Under the pieces are notes generated by a model. The model was not told the DNA's origin, made no database searches, and saw only the letters and a list, made by a program, of their open reading frames with translations. A program made the translations under genes and the position numbers. A stretch of 52,491 nt of DNA from Sphingobium sp. CCH11-B1 (lineage in GTDB: Bacteria > Pseudomonadota > Alphaproteobacteria > Sphingomonadales > Sphingomonadaceae), in assembly GCF_001556865.1 (NCBI RefSeq), contig NZ_LSJY01000089.1, positions 1 through 52,491 of the forward strand, written 5' to 3'. Of the stretch, positions 1-7,199 are shown piece after piece. The first letter of the stretch is position 1. Every line of letters begins with the position of its first letter.

Positions 1-55
1 AAAGGGGGTCCCTCTTCGACGCCGATCGGGGGTCCCTTTTGAACGCCGTTTGACA
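1..55 (-). mobile_element. probable IS21-family element terminus with two tandem end repeats
   Basis: Read on the minus strand, position 55 begins TGTCAAACGGCG and is followed by two related units 24 bp apart, each of the form GGCGTt/cAAa/gAGGGACCCCC (47-24 and 23-4). A TG-start followed by multiple tandem copies of a GGGACCCC-containing repeat is the usual terminal structure of IS21-family (IstA/IstB) elements in alphaproteobacteria. Transposase genes would lie left of the window. The element appears to have inserted inside the 3' end of the SNF2 gene. Family assignment comes from memory of such ends, not from a database match. Confidence 0.6.
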
Positions 56-1922
56 GCTTACCTTCCAACTCTTCTACTAGATCGACTAGATCCTGCATGT
101 CCACATCGTAGTCGATGGGATCGTCAGCCTCGTCTTCATCAAGCGCGAGCTGGCGCAGATCAGAGTCATCGAGCAAGTTTTCGAGCCCGTGGATTTTTTG
201 CGCCAGTCGCCGACTCACGGAAAGATCGACGCTCCCCAAACCAGCGGGTGCCTTGGTGCGATAGATGTGAATGTTCGTTTCGGTCCCAGGCTTCAGCCCG
301 AGACGGTGAATTCGATCTATCGATTGCAGGTAATGCGTGGAGACATAGCTTCGGTCGAGATAGATGGCGTCGTGACATACAGTGTGCAGGCTGATGCCCT
401 CACCAGCGGCTGCTGGGTTCGCGATCATCACTTTGCAGAACGGGTCCTGGTGAAATTTTGCGAGACGGCCCTCTCGCGTACTCATGTCCGTGGCTTCGCC
501 AGTGGGAATGGCCCCATACAGCGACACGGGATTCAGGTCGGCCAAAAGACGTTCGAGATCGAGGATCGACTGCGTAAAGATGGTCCAGATGACGGACTTC
601 TTTCCCTCTTTCGCCAATGCGCGCGCGTGCGCACACACCGCTTTCATCTTGAGAGATGCACCTTCTTCTACGACCTTGTCGGCGATGCCCGAGGAGATGT
701 CGCGCATGTCCCGCGTCATAGCTTGCAGCGCCAACGTAGGATTAGTCGAAAGCTGCAAGAGGCGCATGACAGACTTACGCGCGGATAAGAAATCCGGCTG
801 ACTTGCCCTCGACATGGCCTTGGTAATTTGTCGGAGAACCTCCTCTTTAACGACGCCGTAAAGCGCTAACTGGCCATCGGCCATCGCCACATCATGGAAA
901 TGCCGGACAGCAGGTTTAAGGCCCAGCTCATGCTTCGTCGTGCGGACATACAAATCACCGAGCACCTGGCGCGGCGATACGCCCCGCTGGATTTGAAGAT
1001 CGTATCCCTGACCCGGCCACAGGAAGCTAAGTTGGGACGCCATGTCATTGGCATCCTGTGGCATCGGAGTTCCGGAAAGAATGTCGCGGCGCGCCGGCGA
1101 GGACGCGATATTGATGAGGAACGCCCCTCTCTGTGATGCAAGCCCCGCCTTCATGCGATGTGACTCGTCGAGCACTAAATGGACGGATTGTCGCGAGAAG
1201 TAGGCAGCAACGAGCGATTGTTGCCTGACGAGCAAATCGTAGGACATCAAGAAGCGACGAGCACCGCTCCGAAGGGCCACTTCATTCTGCAAGTCGCTGC
1301 CCGACAAGACAGTGAATTCTTCACGGACCCACTCTGGCGCATTCGCATCTACGCACTCCGCTACGATTCCGCGCCACGCCGGAAAAGCCGCTTTAGGAGC
1401 CACTACAAAGAGGTGGGCATCGGGTTTGGCCGCGAGCAAACTTAGCGCTAAGGTGACGGTCGTTTTGCCCGCTCCGGGTACCGAGAAGTTCGCCCCATGC
1501 GGCAATGAGAGTAGGCGCGCTAAATCCCTCAACTGGAAGGGTTTGAGCTGCCGCCGAAATCCAAGGGCGTCCAACCGCGGCTGAATCTCCCTTTCGTCGA
1601 TTTGGAGCACCAACGTGTCCTTCGACGCGCGGGCCTTTTTCGTCTCGACTACGAAAGCCGCAACCTTCGCCCTTGCGCGGTCGGTCGGTACAAGTCGAAA
1701 CGCCAACGCCTTCTGAGTGCTCGCACTCCCGAACTCACGGATGACGCCAAGCACTTCAGGCCAAGGAAGGTCGATGACATCATCCAAAAGGATGGCGTCG
1801 GCCTGAGCAGAAAATCGAGCCTTTAAGCGTTCCCAAATCGGCGAGATGCCTTCGTCGCCGGTCTTAGACAGCGTTCCCCGGACTCTCGGCGTGTCGTAAT
1901 CGATCCCAATTTCGAGAGGCAT
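1..1922 (-). CDS. SNF2-type DEAD/DEAH-box helicase, 3' end outside window and probably disrupted
   Basis: Frame read directly from the sequence: about 622 residues from ATG at 1922 before the putative IS end. It is a superfamily 2 ATPase: Walker A SVPGAGKTT near residues 147-155, Walker B LDESHRMK near 251-258, motif III SGTP near 283-286, then a C-terminal RecA-like lobe with ANPAAAGEGISLH (501-513, motif V) and QSIDRIHRLGLKPG (533-546, motif VI). The DESH box and QxxDRxHRxGx motif are typical of SNF2 translocases, which pump duplex DNA without strand separation. It is the last gene of the methyltransferase/BglII-like/ParB-like operon, starting about 19 bp after the ParB-like stop, so it probably powers that system. 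An acidic tail (DEDEADDPIDYDVD) precedes the junction. After residue 622 the frame stays open through the IS21-like repeat and off the edge, giving an artificial fused C-terminus. Whether the truncated protein works cannot be told from here. Confidence 0.85.
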   Translation of the reverse strand, partial: MPLEIGIDYDTPRVRGTLSKTGDEGISPIWERLKARFSAQADAILLDDVIDLPWPEVLGVIREFGSASTQKALAFRLVPTDRARAKVAAFVVETKKARASKDTLVLQIDEREIQPRLDALGFRRQLKPFQLRDLARLLSLPHGANFSVPGAGKTTVTLALSLLAAKPDAHLFVVAPKAAFPAWRGIVAECVDANAPEWVREEFTVLSGSDLQNEVALRSGARRFLMSYDLLVRQQSLVAAYFSRQSVHLVLDESHRMKAGLASQRGAFLINIASSPARRDILSGTPMPQDANDMASQLSFLWPGQGYDLQIQRGVSPRQVLGDLYVRTTKHELGLKPAVRHFHDVAMADGQLALYGVVKEEVLRQITKAMSRASQPDFLSARKSVMRLLQLSTNPTLALQAMTRDMRDISSGIADKVVEEGASLKMKAVCAHARALAKEGKKSVIWTIFTQSILDLERLLADLNPVSLYGAIPTGEATDMSTREGRLAKFHQDPFCKVMIANPAAAGEGISLHTVCHDAIYLDRSYVSTHYLQSIDRIHRLGLKPGTETNIHIYRTKAPAGLGSVDLSVSRRLAQKIHGLENLLDDSDLRQLALDEDEADDPIDYDVDMQDLVDLVEELEGKLSNGVQKGPPIGVEEGPP

Positions 1923-1941
1923 TGCGCGGCCCGCTTCCAAC

Positions 1942-3243
1942 CTAAGACTTCAGCTTCGCGATTTTGCCTTCAAGCTCCGCAACGATTTTCTTTATGGCAT
2001 CAAGCTGCTTGGAAATTTTCGGAACGGTCGACTTCTCGGCCCGTGACATATCGACGGAAGCAAGTTTCGTGTGGGCTTGCTGGACCGCCTTCAGCGCAGC
2101 CCCGCCAGACTTCTGACCCTTGTCTAGCTGGATTTCCGTCTGCGCAGCTTCGATCAGCGCTTCGATAGCCGCTTCATTGTCTTGTGCACGAAGGGCGGCA
2201 ATTACCCCAGCAAAGCTTGTGGGCTGTGGCTCGTCCCCGATGTCGATTGCGAAGTCGTCAGCGCCATCGTCATCATCGGCCTCCTCAACTTCGGTCACGA
2301 TGCCCAGTTCACCTGCGACGCGGTCGAGGACATTATCCGCAAGCGTGCCGATAGCAGGATTGTAGTCGTAGAGGCGTCCTTCAAGCCGGCCCTTGTTCTG
2401 ATAAAGCGACCACGCAATCGCACGGCTGGCCTCTTTCATAGCCTCCGACTTACCTTCAAGGAGCTTCGGCAAGTCGCCGAAAAGCTGTTCTGCGTCCTCG
2501 CGGATTTCGCTGTAATTCCCTTTAGTGCCTGGAGCCTCCTTGAGATAAAGGTCAGCCTCCGCCAGCGTTTGGATGGCGTACTTTACGTCCTTCTCTTTCC
2601 GGCGAAGCTGATCGGCGACTACCTTTGGCGTGCGTCCGAGATTGACCAGGCGACTGATCAGCTGCGCCTCGCCGATCCAGTCGTAGTCCAATTTTGTTTC
2701 TGGCACCGCCTGCAAATTTGCTTCGATGTCGACAATTTCTTCGGCGGTTGCATCGGCTGGCAAGACGAGCACGTCGATGTGGCTGAAGTGCGCGAACTTG
2801 CTGCCCTGGTCATAAAGCTCTCGAAGCGCCGCGAGCCGACGGTTGCCATTTACGACAATTCCGCCCGCCGTGATCAGTAACGGTTGGCGTTGCCCCTCCG
2901 TCTCAAGCACATCTGACACAGGCACGACCGAGTCGGCTTTGCCCTTGAGGGAGAGGCGGTGCAGGAGCTGATGCTGAGCTTGCTGAACCTCTTCGGACTC
3001 TGTACCTGCAGCGAAGTAGTCCGACTTCTTTCCATTCTCGGCGATGTAGTCGCGCTGATCTGTGAAAGTACGGAAGTTCTCCATGCGATAGACCGGAAGG
3101 TCAATCGGCACCTGGATGAACGGCAGTTTATGGACGCGATTCCGGAAGCCGTAAAACTCTCGCTTTTCGGTTGCCGCAACCACTTTGCTGGCAATTGTCG
3201 CGGCGCGGCTGACAGGCGCGGTGAGCTGGACCTTATACGGCAT
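1942..3243 (-). CDS. ParB/Srx-fold protein of a putative restriction cassette
   Basis: A 433-residue protein. Residues around 118-141 carry a ParB/sulfiredoxin-type signature (ITAGGIVVNGNRRLAALREL), with the GNRR stretch at the position of the ParB GERR box. A helix-turn-helix-like segment follows (LGRTPKVVADQLRRKEKDV, about 206-224). The C-terminal part has a very acidic linker (EVEEADDDDGADD) and ends in a lysine-rich helix likely to form a coiled coil. There is no partner ParA and no parS-like array, so chromosome or plasmid partitioning is unlikely. The gene sits 13 bp after the BglII-like gene and just before the SNF2 gene. ParB-fold proteins of this sort occur in defence and DNA-modification loci, where they can act as DNA-binding NTPase or nuclease modules; its job here is inference. 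Confidence 0.75.
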   Translation of the reverse strand: MPYKVQLTAPVSRAATIASKVVAATEKREFYGFRNRVHKLPFIQVPIDLPVYRMENFRTFTDQRDYIAENGKKSDYFAAGTESEEVQQAQHQLLHRLSLKGKADSVVPVSDVLETEGQRQPLLITAGGIVVNGNRRLAALRELYDQGSKFAHFSHIDVLVLPADATAEEIVDIEANLQAVPETKLDYDWIGEAQLISRLVNLGRTPKVVADQLRRKEKDVKYAIQTLAEADLYLKEAPGTKGNYSEIREDAEQLFGDLPKLLEGKSEAMKEASRAIAWSLYQNKGRLEGRLYDYNPAIGTLADNVLDRVAGELGIVTEVEEADDDDGADDFAIDIGDEPQPTSFAGVIAALRAQDNEAAIEALIEAAQTEIQLDKGQKSGGAALKAVQQAHTKLASVDMSRAEKSTVPKISKQLDAIKKIVAELEGKIAKLKS

Positions 3244-3256
3244 CGCTGGCTCGCCC

Positions 3257-3718
3257 TTATTCGAACGCGATCAGGAGGATAGGCACGTGGATGACCTGCG
3301 CGAAGACCGCCAGCTCTTTTGAGACACGCTCAAAATTGGCGATGTTGCTGCCGATTTTTGAAGCGGCGAACTTTGTGGGCAGGGCGAACGCGGCCGCCTT
3401 GATCCGCTTCGATTGAGCGAGATATTCCAGCTTCAACAAGTCATAGGGCGCGCGGCTCATGTTTCCGGTTTGAACTTGGAACGCGAGATCATCCTTGATG
3501 GCGGTGACCGTGTTACGCAGCTCCTGATCGATCTTAACGTTCAGCGCCCAACCTTCCGCCGTAAATTCAGCGGCGATGTGGTTGCGGATGTCGTTGGTGC
3601 AACCAGGCTGCATCTTGATCGCAGGAGCCTCGAAGACATCCGTGATCCACTCATAAAGGTCGCGCTCTTCCCACGCGGCCCGCCCGTGATGGTGATCGTA
3701 GATGAATTGAAGCTTCAT
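3257..3718 (-). CDS. short BglII-like restriction endonuclease homologue, possibly with altered active site
   Basis: A 153-residue protein, shorter than R.BglII (about 220). The core segment IKDDLAFQVQTGNMSRAPYD (residues 74-93) followed by DLLKLEYLAQSKRIKAAAFALP resembles the BglII/BstYI-type core, where a strand ending in xExQxxN carries the catalytic Glu and Gln (known for BglII as D84, E93, Q95). Here the ExQ position reads QVQ and the preceding Asp position aligns by eye with Thr or Ala, so both acidic metal ligands may be missing. It begins 3 bp after the methyltransferase stop, the tight coupling expected of a type II restriction-modification pair. Alternative: a catalytically dead recognition subunit, or a family resembling BglII only in this motif. 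Confidence 0.6.
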   Translation of the reverse strand: MKLQFIYDHHHGRAAWEERDLYEWITDVFEAPAIKMQPGCTNDIRNHIAAEFTAEGWALNVKIDQELRNTVTAIKDDLAFQVQTGNMSRAPYDLLKLEYLAQSKRIKAAAFALPTKFAASKIGSNIANFERVSKELAVFAQVIHVPILLIAFE

Positions 3719-3721
3719 CCG

Positions 3722-4663
3722 TTAGCCCTCGTTCGGATCGTAGACCGGCTTGTTCAGCGGGCGGGTTCTCAGATCACCAGCGTAGAAGCTGTCGATGCGA
3801 TCGGCGGCAATATCGATATATTGTTGTGTAATGTCGCAGCCATAAGCCATCCGCCCATGCTTGAGCGCGGCGATAGCGGACGAGCCAACACCCAGGTAAG
3901 GGTCGAGCACGTTCTGGCCAGGGTTTGTTAGAGCAAGCACGAGGCGCTCAACCAGCGCCACGGGAAACTGGCACGGGTGGTCCGTCTTCTCGACATGGTT
4001 GGCTTTGACGTTCGGAATGTCCCAAACATCCGCAGGGTTCTTTCCTAAGGGGTTACCTGAAAGCTCGCCCCGGTTCGGGCCTTTGAAGTGTTTTTTGTTC
4101 GGATACTTCGATGGCACTCGAACCGGATCGAGATTGAATATGTAATCGTCCGACTTCGTGAACCACAGTATGGTTTCATGCCGTCCAGAAAACCGACGCT
4201 GACAGTGAAGCCCGTGCCCGAAGGTCCACACGATGCGGTTACGAAGCTTGAGCCCGTGTTGCTTGAACAGCCCGTACAGAACTATGTCGAGTGGAAATAC
4301 TTCTCCATCATCCACGTGGTTGCCGACCTGCCAGCAAATCGAGCCGTTGGGATGAAGAAGACGCACTGCCTCCGCGATGGTGGAAGCCTGCTGCTCTATG
4401 TAAAGCTCCAGCGACGTCCGGCGCTCGTACTCTTTGCCAATGTTGTAGGGCGGCGAAGTAACAATCAGGTTCATGCTTTCTTTCTTTAAAGACCGCATGA
4501 AATCGATGTTGTCCGCGCACTCGATTGTGTGCTGCGGTTTAGAAGAAAACGGGATGACGTTTTGCGCTGACCTTTTCACGCCAGAGTGTTCGCACTTAGC
4601 CGCTTTGTTGGCAAGATCGACGTCAGCGTCGGGGGCGCCTGGAAAGCTTAATGATTTTCGCAA
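3722..4663 (-). CDS. beta-class SPPY DNA methyltransferase, probably N4-cytosine or N6-adenine
   Basis: A 313-residue S-adenosylmethionine-dependent methyltransferase. The catalytic motif IV TSPPYNIGKEYE is at 69-80 and the AdoMet-binding motif I NVLDPYLGVGSS at 251-262; catalytic motif before AdoMet motif defines the beta class. A PCQFPVALVERLV motif (230-242) just before motif I is typical. SPPY most often goes with N4-cytosine methylation, which fits the neighbouring BglII-like gene since M.BglII is also an N4-cytosine enzyme; N6-adenine is not excluded. No upstream in-frame ATG exists: the start is TTG at 4663, preceded by GAAAGG, or an internal codon. It is the first gene of the four-gene leftward operon, so the modification enzyme is made before the rest of the cassette. 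Confidence 0.85.
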   Translation of the reverse strand: MRKSLSFPGAPDADVDLANKAAKCEHSGVKRSAQNVIPFSSKPQHTIECADNIDFMRSLKKESMNLIVTSPPYNIGKEYERRTSLELYIEQQASTIAEAVRLLHPNGSICWQVGNHVDDGEVFPLDIVLYGLFKQHGLKLRNRIVWTFGHGLHCQRRFSGRHETILWFTKSDDYIFNLDPVRVPSKYPNKKHFKGPNRGELSGNPLGKNPADVWDIPNVKANHVEKTDHPCQFPVALVERLVLALTNPGQNVLDPYLGVGSSAIAALKHGRMAYGCDITQQYIDIAADRIDSFYAGDLRTRPLNKPVYDPNEG

Positions 4664-4895
4664 CTTGGATCGCCTTTCGACATGCCGTTAGGGTATGGCC
4701 CGTCGCCAGCCGCGGCGAGGCTGAATGACCGCTGGTTCTTACATTGTCTGAAAAGCTGAGAAGTGCGGCGAGTCGCGACCTGGGAAAGGGGTTGGACCTG
4801 CCCTTTCAACCGGCTTTGGAACTGCCACCTTGCCCCCGTCGGTATCACTCTTTTCAACGGGCGGCGCACGATCAGCGGTGACGAGACGTGCGAGA
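4664..4895 (-). other. 232-bp gap between antitoxin gene and methyltransferase; no AbiEii toxin
   Basis: This is where an AbiEii nucleotidyltransferase toxin gene would be expected to follow the AbiEi-type gene. The only open frame (from 4899) gives 83 residues with no resemblance to AbiEii. The segment probably carries the promoter of the methyltransferase operon, but I see no convincing -35/-10 pair. Confidence 0.5.
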
Positions 4896-5525
4896 TCAAT
4901 TGCTCACCTCAGGCGCTGATGCGTTGGCGATCGAGACTAGCGTAGGCCGCATCCAAGCAGGAGCTTTGATGGCAGTTGAAGCCAGCACTTTCTTGTCACT
5001 GGGAGACAGATGGCTCACCGCAACCCGTGCAACGTCAGCCGCCCGAACGGGGCCGAGATGGCGAAGCGCCTGAACCACAGTTCCCGCTGGGCTACCCGGC
5101 GCGATAAGATGCTTGGGTGAGGCGTGACGGATATCCACGACCCGCTTACCCAGCACAACACGGCGTGATGGGCCATCAGTCAGATAGGTGCTCTGGGCCG
5201 GCACTTGGGATACTAGACCAAGAGCATTCGCAGCCCGCGCGCCCGCGATCTGTATGTGCGAACCGGTCTCTCGGGCAAAAGCGCCGGCAATATCGTCTGG
5301 CGCAGGTGACAGTGCCCCAAGCTCGGGATGAAACTTTGGGAAATCGTAGAGCCCTCGCGCGAGGCGACGGAGATGTCCGCCTTTAACCAACCGGCAAAGG
5401 GCTTGATCAACAGATGGGCGAGCAGCGACCGTCAGGAAATCGCTGGGTGTGAAAACGCTGCCGCGCCCGCGAGCGCGCACACGCTTCATAACCAAGTCAG
5501 GAACAGAGTCGGCCACCGTTTTCAT
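4896..5525 (-). CDS. AbiEi/DUF6088-type antitoxin and autorepressor, apparently orphan
   Basis: A 209-residue protein of the DUF6088/AbiEi antitoxin type. The N-terminal half is a winged helix: GSVFTPSDFLTVAARPSVDQALCRLVKGGHLRRLARGLYDFP, the usual order of recognition helix then RLxRGLYDFP wing (about 22-63). The second half has the expected AQSTYLTDGPSRRVVLG strand region (about 110-126). In type IV systems AbiEi represses its own promoter and counters the nucleotidyltransferase toxin AbiEii, normally encoded immediately downstream with overlap. Here the gene ends at TGA 4896 with no such gene after it. A perfect 9-bp inverted repeat lies directly upstream of the start codon. It may be a relic, may act on a toxin elsewhere, or may regulate the island. 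Confidence 0.75.
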   Translation of the reverse strand: MKTVADSVPDLVMKRVRARGRGSVFTPSDFLTVAARPSVDQALCRLVKGGHLRRLARGLYDFPKFHPELGALSPAPDDIAGAFARETGSHIQIAGARAANALGLVSQVPAQSTYLTDGPSRRVVLGKRVVDIRHASPKHLIAPGSPAGTVVQALRHLGPVRAADVARVAVSHLSPSDKKVLASTAIKAPAWMRPTLVSIANASAPEVSN

Positions 5526-5527
5526 GT

Positions 5528-5561
5528 GTCAGAAAATAGCGCAAGTTTTTCTGACTAGCAA
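5528..5561 (-). promoter_or_regulatory. operator and possible leaderless promoter of the AbiEi-type gene
   Basis: Perfect inverted repeat GTCAGAAAA (5528-5536) / TTTTCTGAC (5547-5555) with a 10-bp spacer, ending 2 bp before the ATG. On the minus strand TTGCTA (5561-5556), a 17-bp gap and TATTTT (5538-5533) form a plausible -35/-10 pair only 7 bp from the start codon, so the transcript may be leaderless. A repressor on this repeat would cover the spacer and start site. The repeat is directly visible; promoter and autoregulation are inferred from AbiEi biology. Confidence 0.6.
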
Positions 5562-5614
5562 CCGTCCGTGTCATTACCTCATTAAGCGTCAACAGATTTC
5601 GAAGCAGCGCCACG

Positions 5615-6973
5615 CTAAGCTGCGACAGGTTGATCCTCGCTTCGAGGACCTGCGTCCGCCGCCGAAGCTTGCTGCAGGAAACGAGCGAGGGCTGACCGCC
5701 GCGACTCGCGATCAACGGCGTATGCGGTTTGCTTGAATTCAATGCCGTCCAGAAGGCCTTGGATGTAGCCGGAGATGGTATCAGCGGCCATGATCAGCGC
5801 CGTGTCGAGCGTGTGTATGTAGTTGCTGGTGACGGAGCCCTTAGAATGCCCAACCAATGCAGCGATGGTGACCTCCGTAAAGCCAAGATCATTTGCGATG
5901 CTGGCGAAGCTATGTCGCAGGACATGAGGCGTGATGTCGGCGAGCGGCGTATCGTCGAATATCTGCTCCCAATGGTTCGGCAAACTTCCGAAAGCGTTAT
6001 CATCTCCTTGGCCCGAGAAGACGTAGGTGCCTGCTCTCACTTTCCGGCGCTTCTCCAGATATTCCACGACAGGCAGGCCGATTGGGCGGATTGACCTTCC
6101 CTCCTTGCTGTCCGTCAGTCGCAGGCAGCTTGAATCGGTATCGGCTTCGGCCCAAGTCAGAGTGACCATTTCGGTTCGGCGGCAGCCGGTCAGCGCAAGC
6201 TGGCGGATCAATTCGACCGAAACCTCATACTTCTCGTTCTCGGCCGCTTTAGCGAGCAACTGGCCAAGCACGCGATACTCGGCCTCGCTGAGCCTCCGAG
6301 CGCGGACGCTGTCCTTCGGTCGCCGCACACCGTGGGCAGGGTTCACTTCGATGATGCCAGCATCCACGGCGTAGGTGAGAATTCCACCGAACAAGCCGAT
6401 CGTACGGGTAGCCGTCCCGGCTCCGCCCTTGACGATCGATTTTCCTCGCAGCTTCTTGGTCTTGGCAACGAGGCGCGTCTTGCCCGCCATGATGTCCTTC
6501 ATGGCCTTGTTGATTTCGGCCTTGGTCAGATCCTTCACCCGTCGGGAACCGAGCAAGGGGACTATGTGCCGGTGGATTCGGCCAATGTCCGAGGCGATCG
6601 TGCCTGGCTTCTTCGGGCGCCCGCCTTTTCCGAGAATGAGGCCGGCGTTCAGGTCGGCGAGGTAGAGGTCGCACAGCTCTTTGACCGTGATCGCCCTATT
6701 GTCGAGCTGCTTCTCTTCTGCCGGGTCTTCGCCTTGAGCGATACGCCCCAGTTGCACCTTCGCTTCCTGGCGGGCCCGCTCGGGCGTCCAGACGCCGTGC
6801 AGGCCAATCGTGAAACGTCTCGATCGCTTGCCGAGCCGATACTGAATGACGTAGCTGCGCTTGCCGGAGGCGAACACTCTGAGGCCGAAACCGGGCAGTT
6901 CGTCGTCCCAAATAACGTAATCTTTTTCGCGACCGTCTGCGGCGTCGACGACCCGTTTAGTGAGCTTAGGCAT
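5615..6973 (-). CDS. tyrosine recombinase (P4-type integrase) of the island
   Basis: A 452-residue integrase. The N-terminus has the DUF4102-like arm domain (LTKRVVDAADGREKDYVIWD, then GFGLRVFASGKRSYVIQYR) found in P4-like island integrases. The catalytic domain shows all conserved residues: Arg in LTGCRRTEMV (R265), HxxR in HVLRH (H350, R353), His in VGHSKG (H376) and nucleophile Tyr in TSNYIH (Y385). It catalyses site-specific insertion and excision at a tRNA 3' end. Its start lies about 180 bp from the tRNA-Arg fragment at 7152-7198, the usual arrangement of int beside its own att site. It reads leftward into the island. No excisionase gene is recognisable in the short gap on either side. 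Confidence 0.95.
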   Translation of the reverse strand: MPKLTKRVVDAADGREKDYVIWDDELPGFGLRVFASGKRSYVIQYRLGKRSRRFTIGLHGVWTPERARQEAKVQLGRIAQGEDPAEEKQLDNRAITVKELCDLYLADLNAGLILGKGGRPKKPGTIASDIGRIHRHIVPLLGSRRVKDLTKAEINKAMKDIMAGKTRLVAKTKKLRGKSIVKGGAGTATRTIGLFGGILTYAVDAGIIEVNPAHGVRRPKDSVRARRLSEAEYRVLGQLLAKAAENEKYEVSVELIRQLALTGCRRTEMVTLTWAEADTDSSCLRLTDSKEGRSIRPIGLPVVEYLEKRRKVRAGTYVFSGQGDDNAFGSLPNHWEQIFDDTPLADITPHVLRHSFASIANDLGFTEVTIAALVGHSKGSVTSNYIHTLDTALIMAADTISGYIQGLLDGIEFKQTAYAVDRESRRSALARFLQQASAADAGPRSEDQPVAA

Positions 6974-7151
6974 GGGCTTCCTCCGACCCTACCGTTTCCT
7001 CTCGCGTAAGCACCACGTAAGCACGCGGGCGAAAACTGTGGCGGGGAGAAGAGTAGCTTCGGCGGAGAAGGAATTCAAATTGTTTAGCATTTACAGGGAG
7101 ATAGGCGGGCATTGGCGGCTCCTTGCGCTTTTTGGCGGAGCTAGCCATATT

Positions 7152-7198
7152 CCCTCCGAAGGCAAAGGCCAGAGGTTCGAATCCTCTTGGGTGCACCA
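7152..7198 (+). repeat. tRNA-Arg(CCG) 3'-half fragment, probable att site (attR)
   Basis: The sequence contains a complete tRNA 3' half: loop CTCCGAA (7154-7160) with anticodon CCG, stem GGCAA, T-arm AGAGG-TTCGAAT-CCTCT (7171-7187), acceptor strand TGGGTGC, discriminator A and CCA (7196-7198). The matching 5' half is missing: the 5' anticodon stem pairs only at 7152-7153 and there is no D-arm or 5' acceptor strand. This is the signature of a duplicated integration core, so the intact tRNA-Arg should lie at the other end of the island. It ends 2 bp before the ogt stop codon. Confidence 0.8.
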
Positions 7199-7199
7199 T

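Larger units (their letters stand above)
1..7198. mobile_element. right-hand part of an integrated genomic island
   Basis: This block is bounded on the right by a tRNA-Arg 3' fragment (7152-7198) and an adjacent tyrosine recombinase, and it continues beyond the left edge of the window. Its cargo is a methyltransferase, a BglII-like protein, a ParB-fold protein, a SNF2 helicase and an orphan AbiEi-type antitoxin, all leftward. Everything right of 7198 is ordinary chromosomal backbone starting with ogt. The intact tRNA-Arg is expected at the unseen left junction, because the fragment seen lacks the 5' half. The genes read as somewhat less GC-rich than the backbone, but I did not measure this. 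The island call is inference from integrase plus tRNA scar plus cargo type. Confidence 0.75.

Noticed and set aside
1..4663. Assignment of the island operon to DISARM or BREX
   Set aside because: Although a SNF2 helicase and methyltransferase are shared themes, the characteristic DrmA/DrmB, PglZ or BrxC/BrxL genes are absent from the visible part.
4648..4899. 83-residue minus-strand frame after the antitoxin gene as a possible toxin
   Set aside because: It shows no nucleotidyltransferase motif or resemblance to AbiEii and overlaps the methyltransferase start.
6966..7199. Minus-strand frame beginning MVHPRGFEPLAFAFGGN
   Set aside because: It is the reverse complement of the tRNA-Arg 3' fragment plus flanking sequence, a well-known false gene call at tRNA 3' ends.
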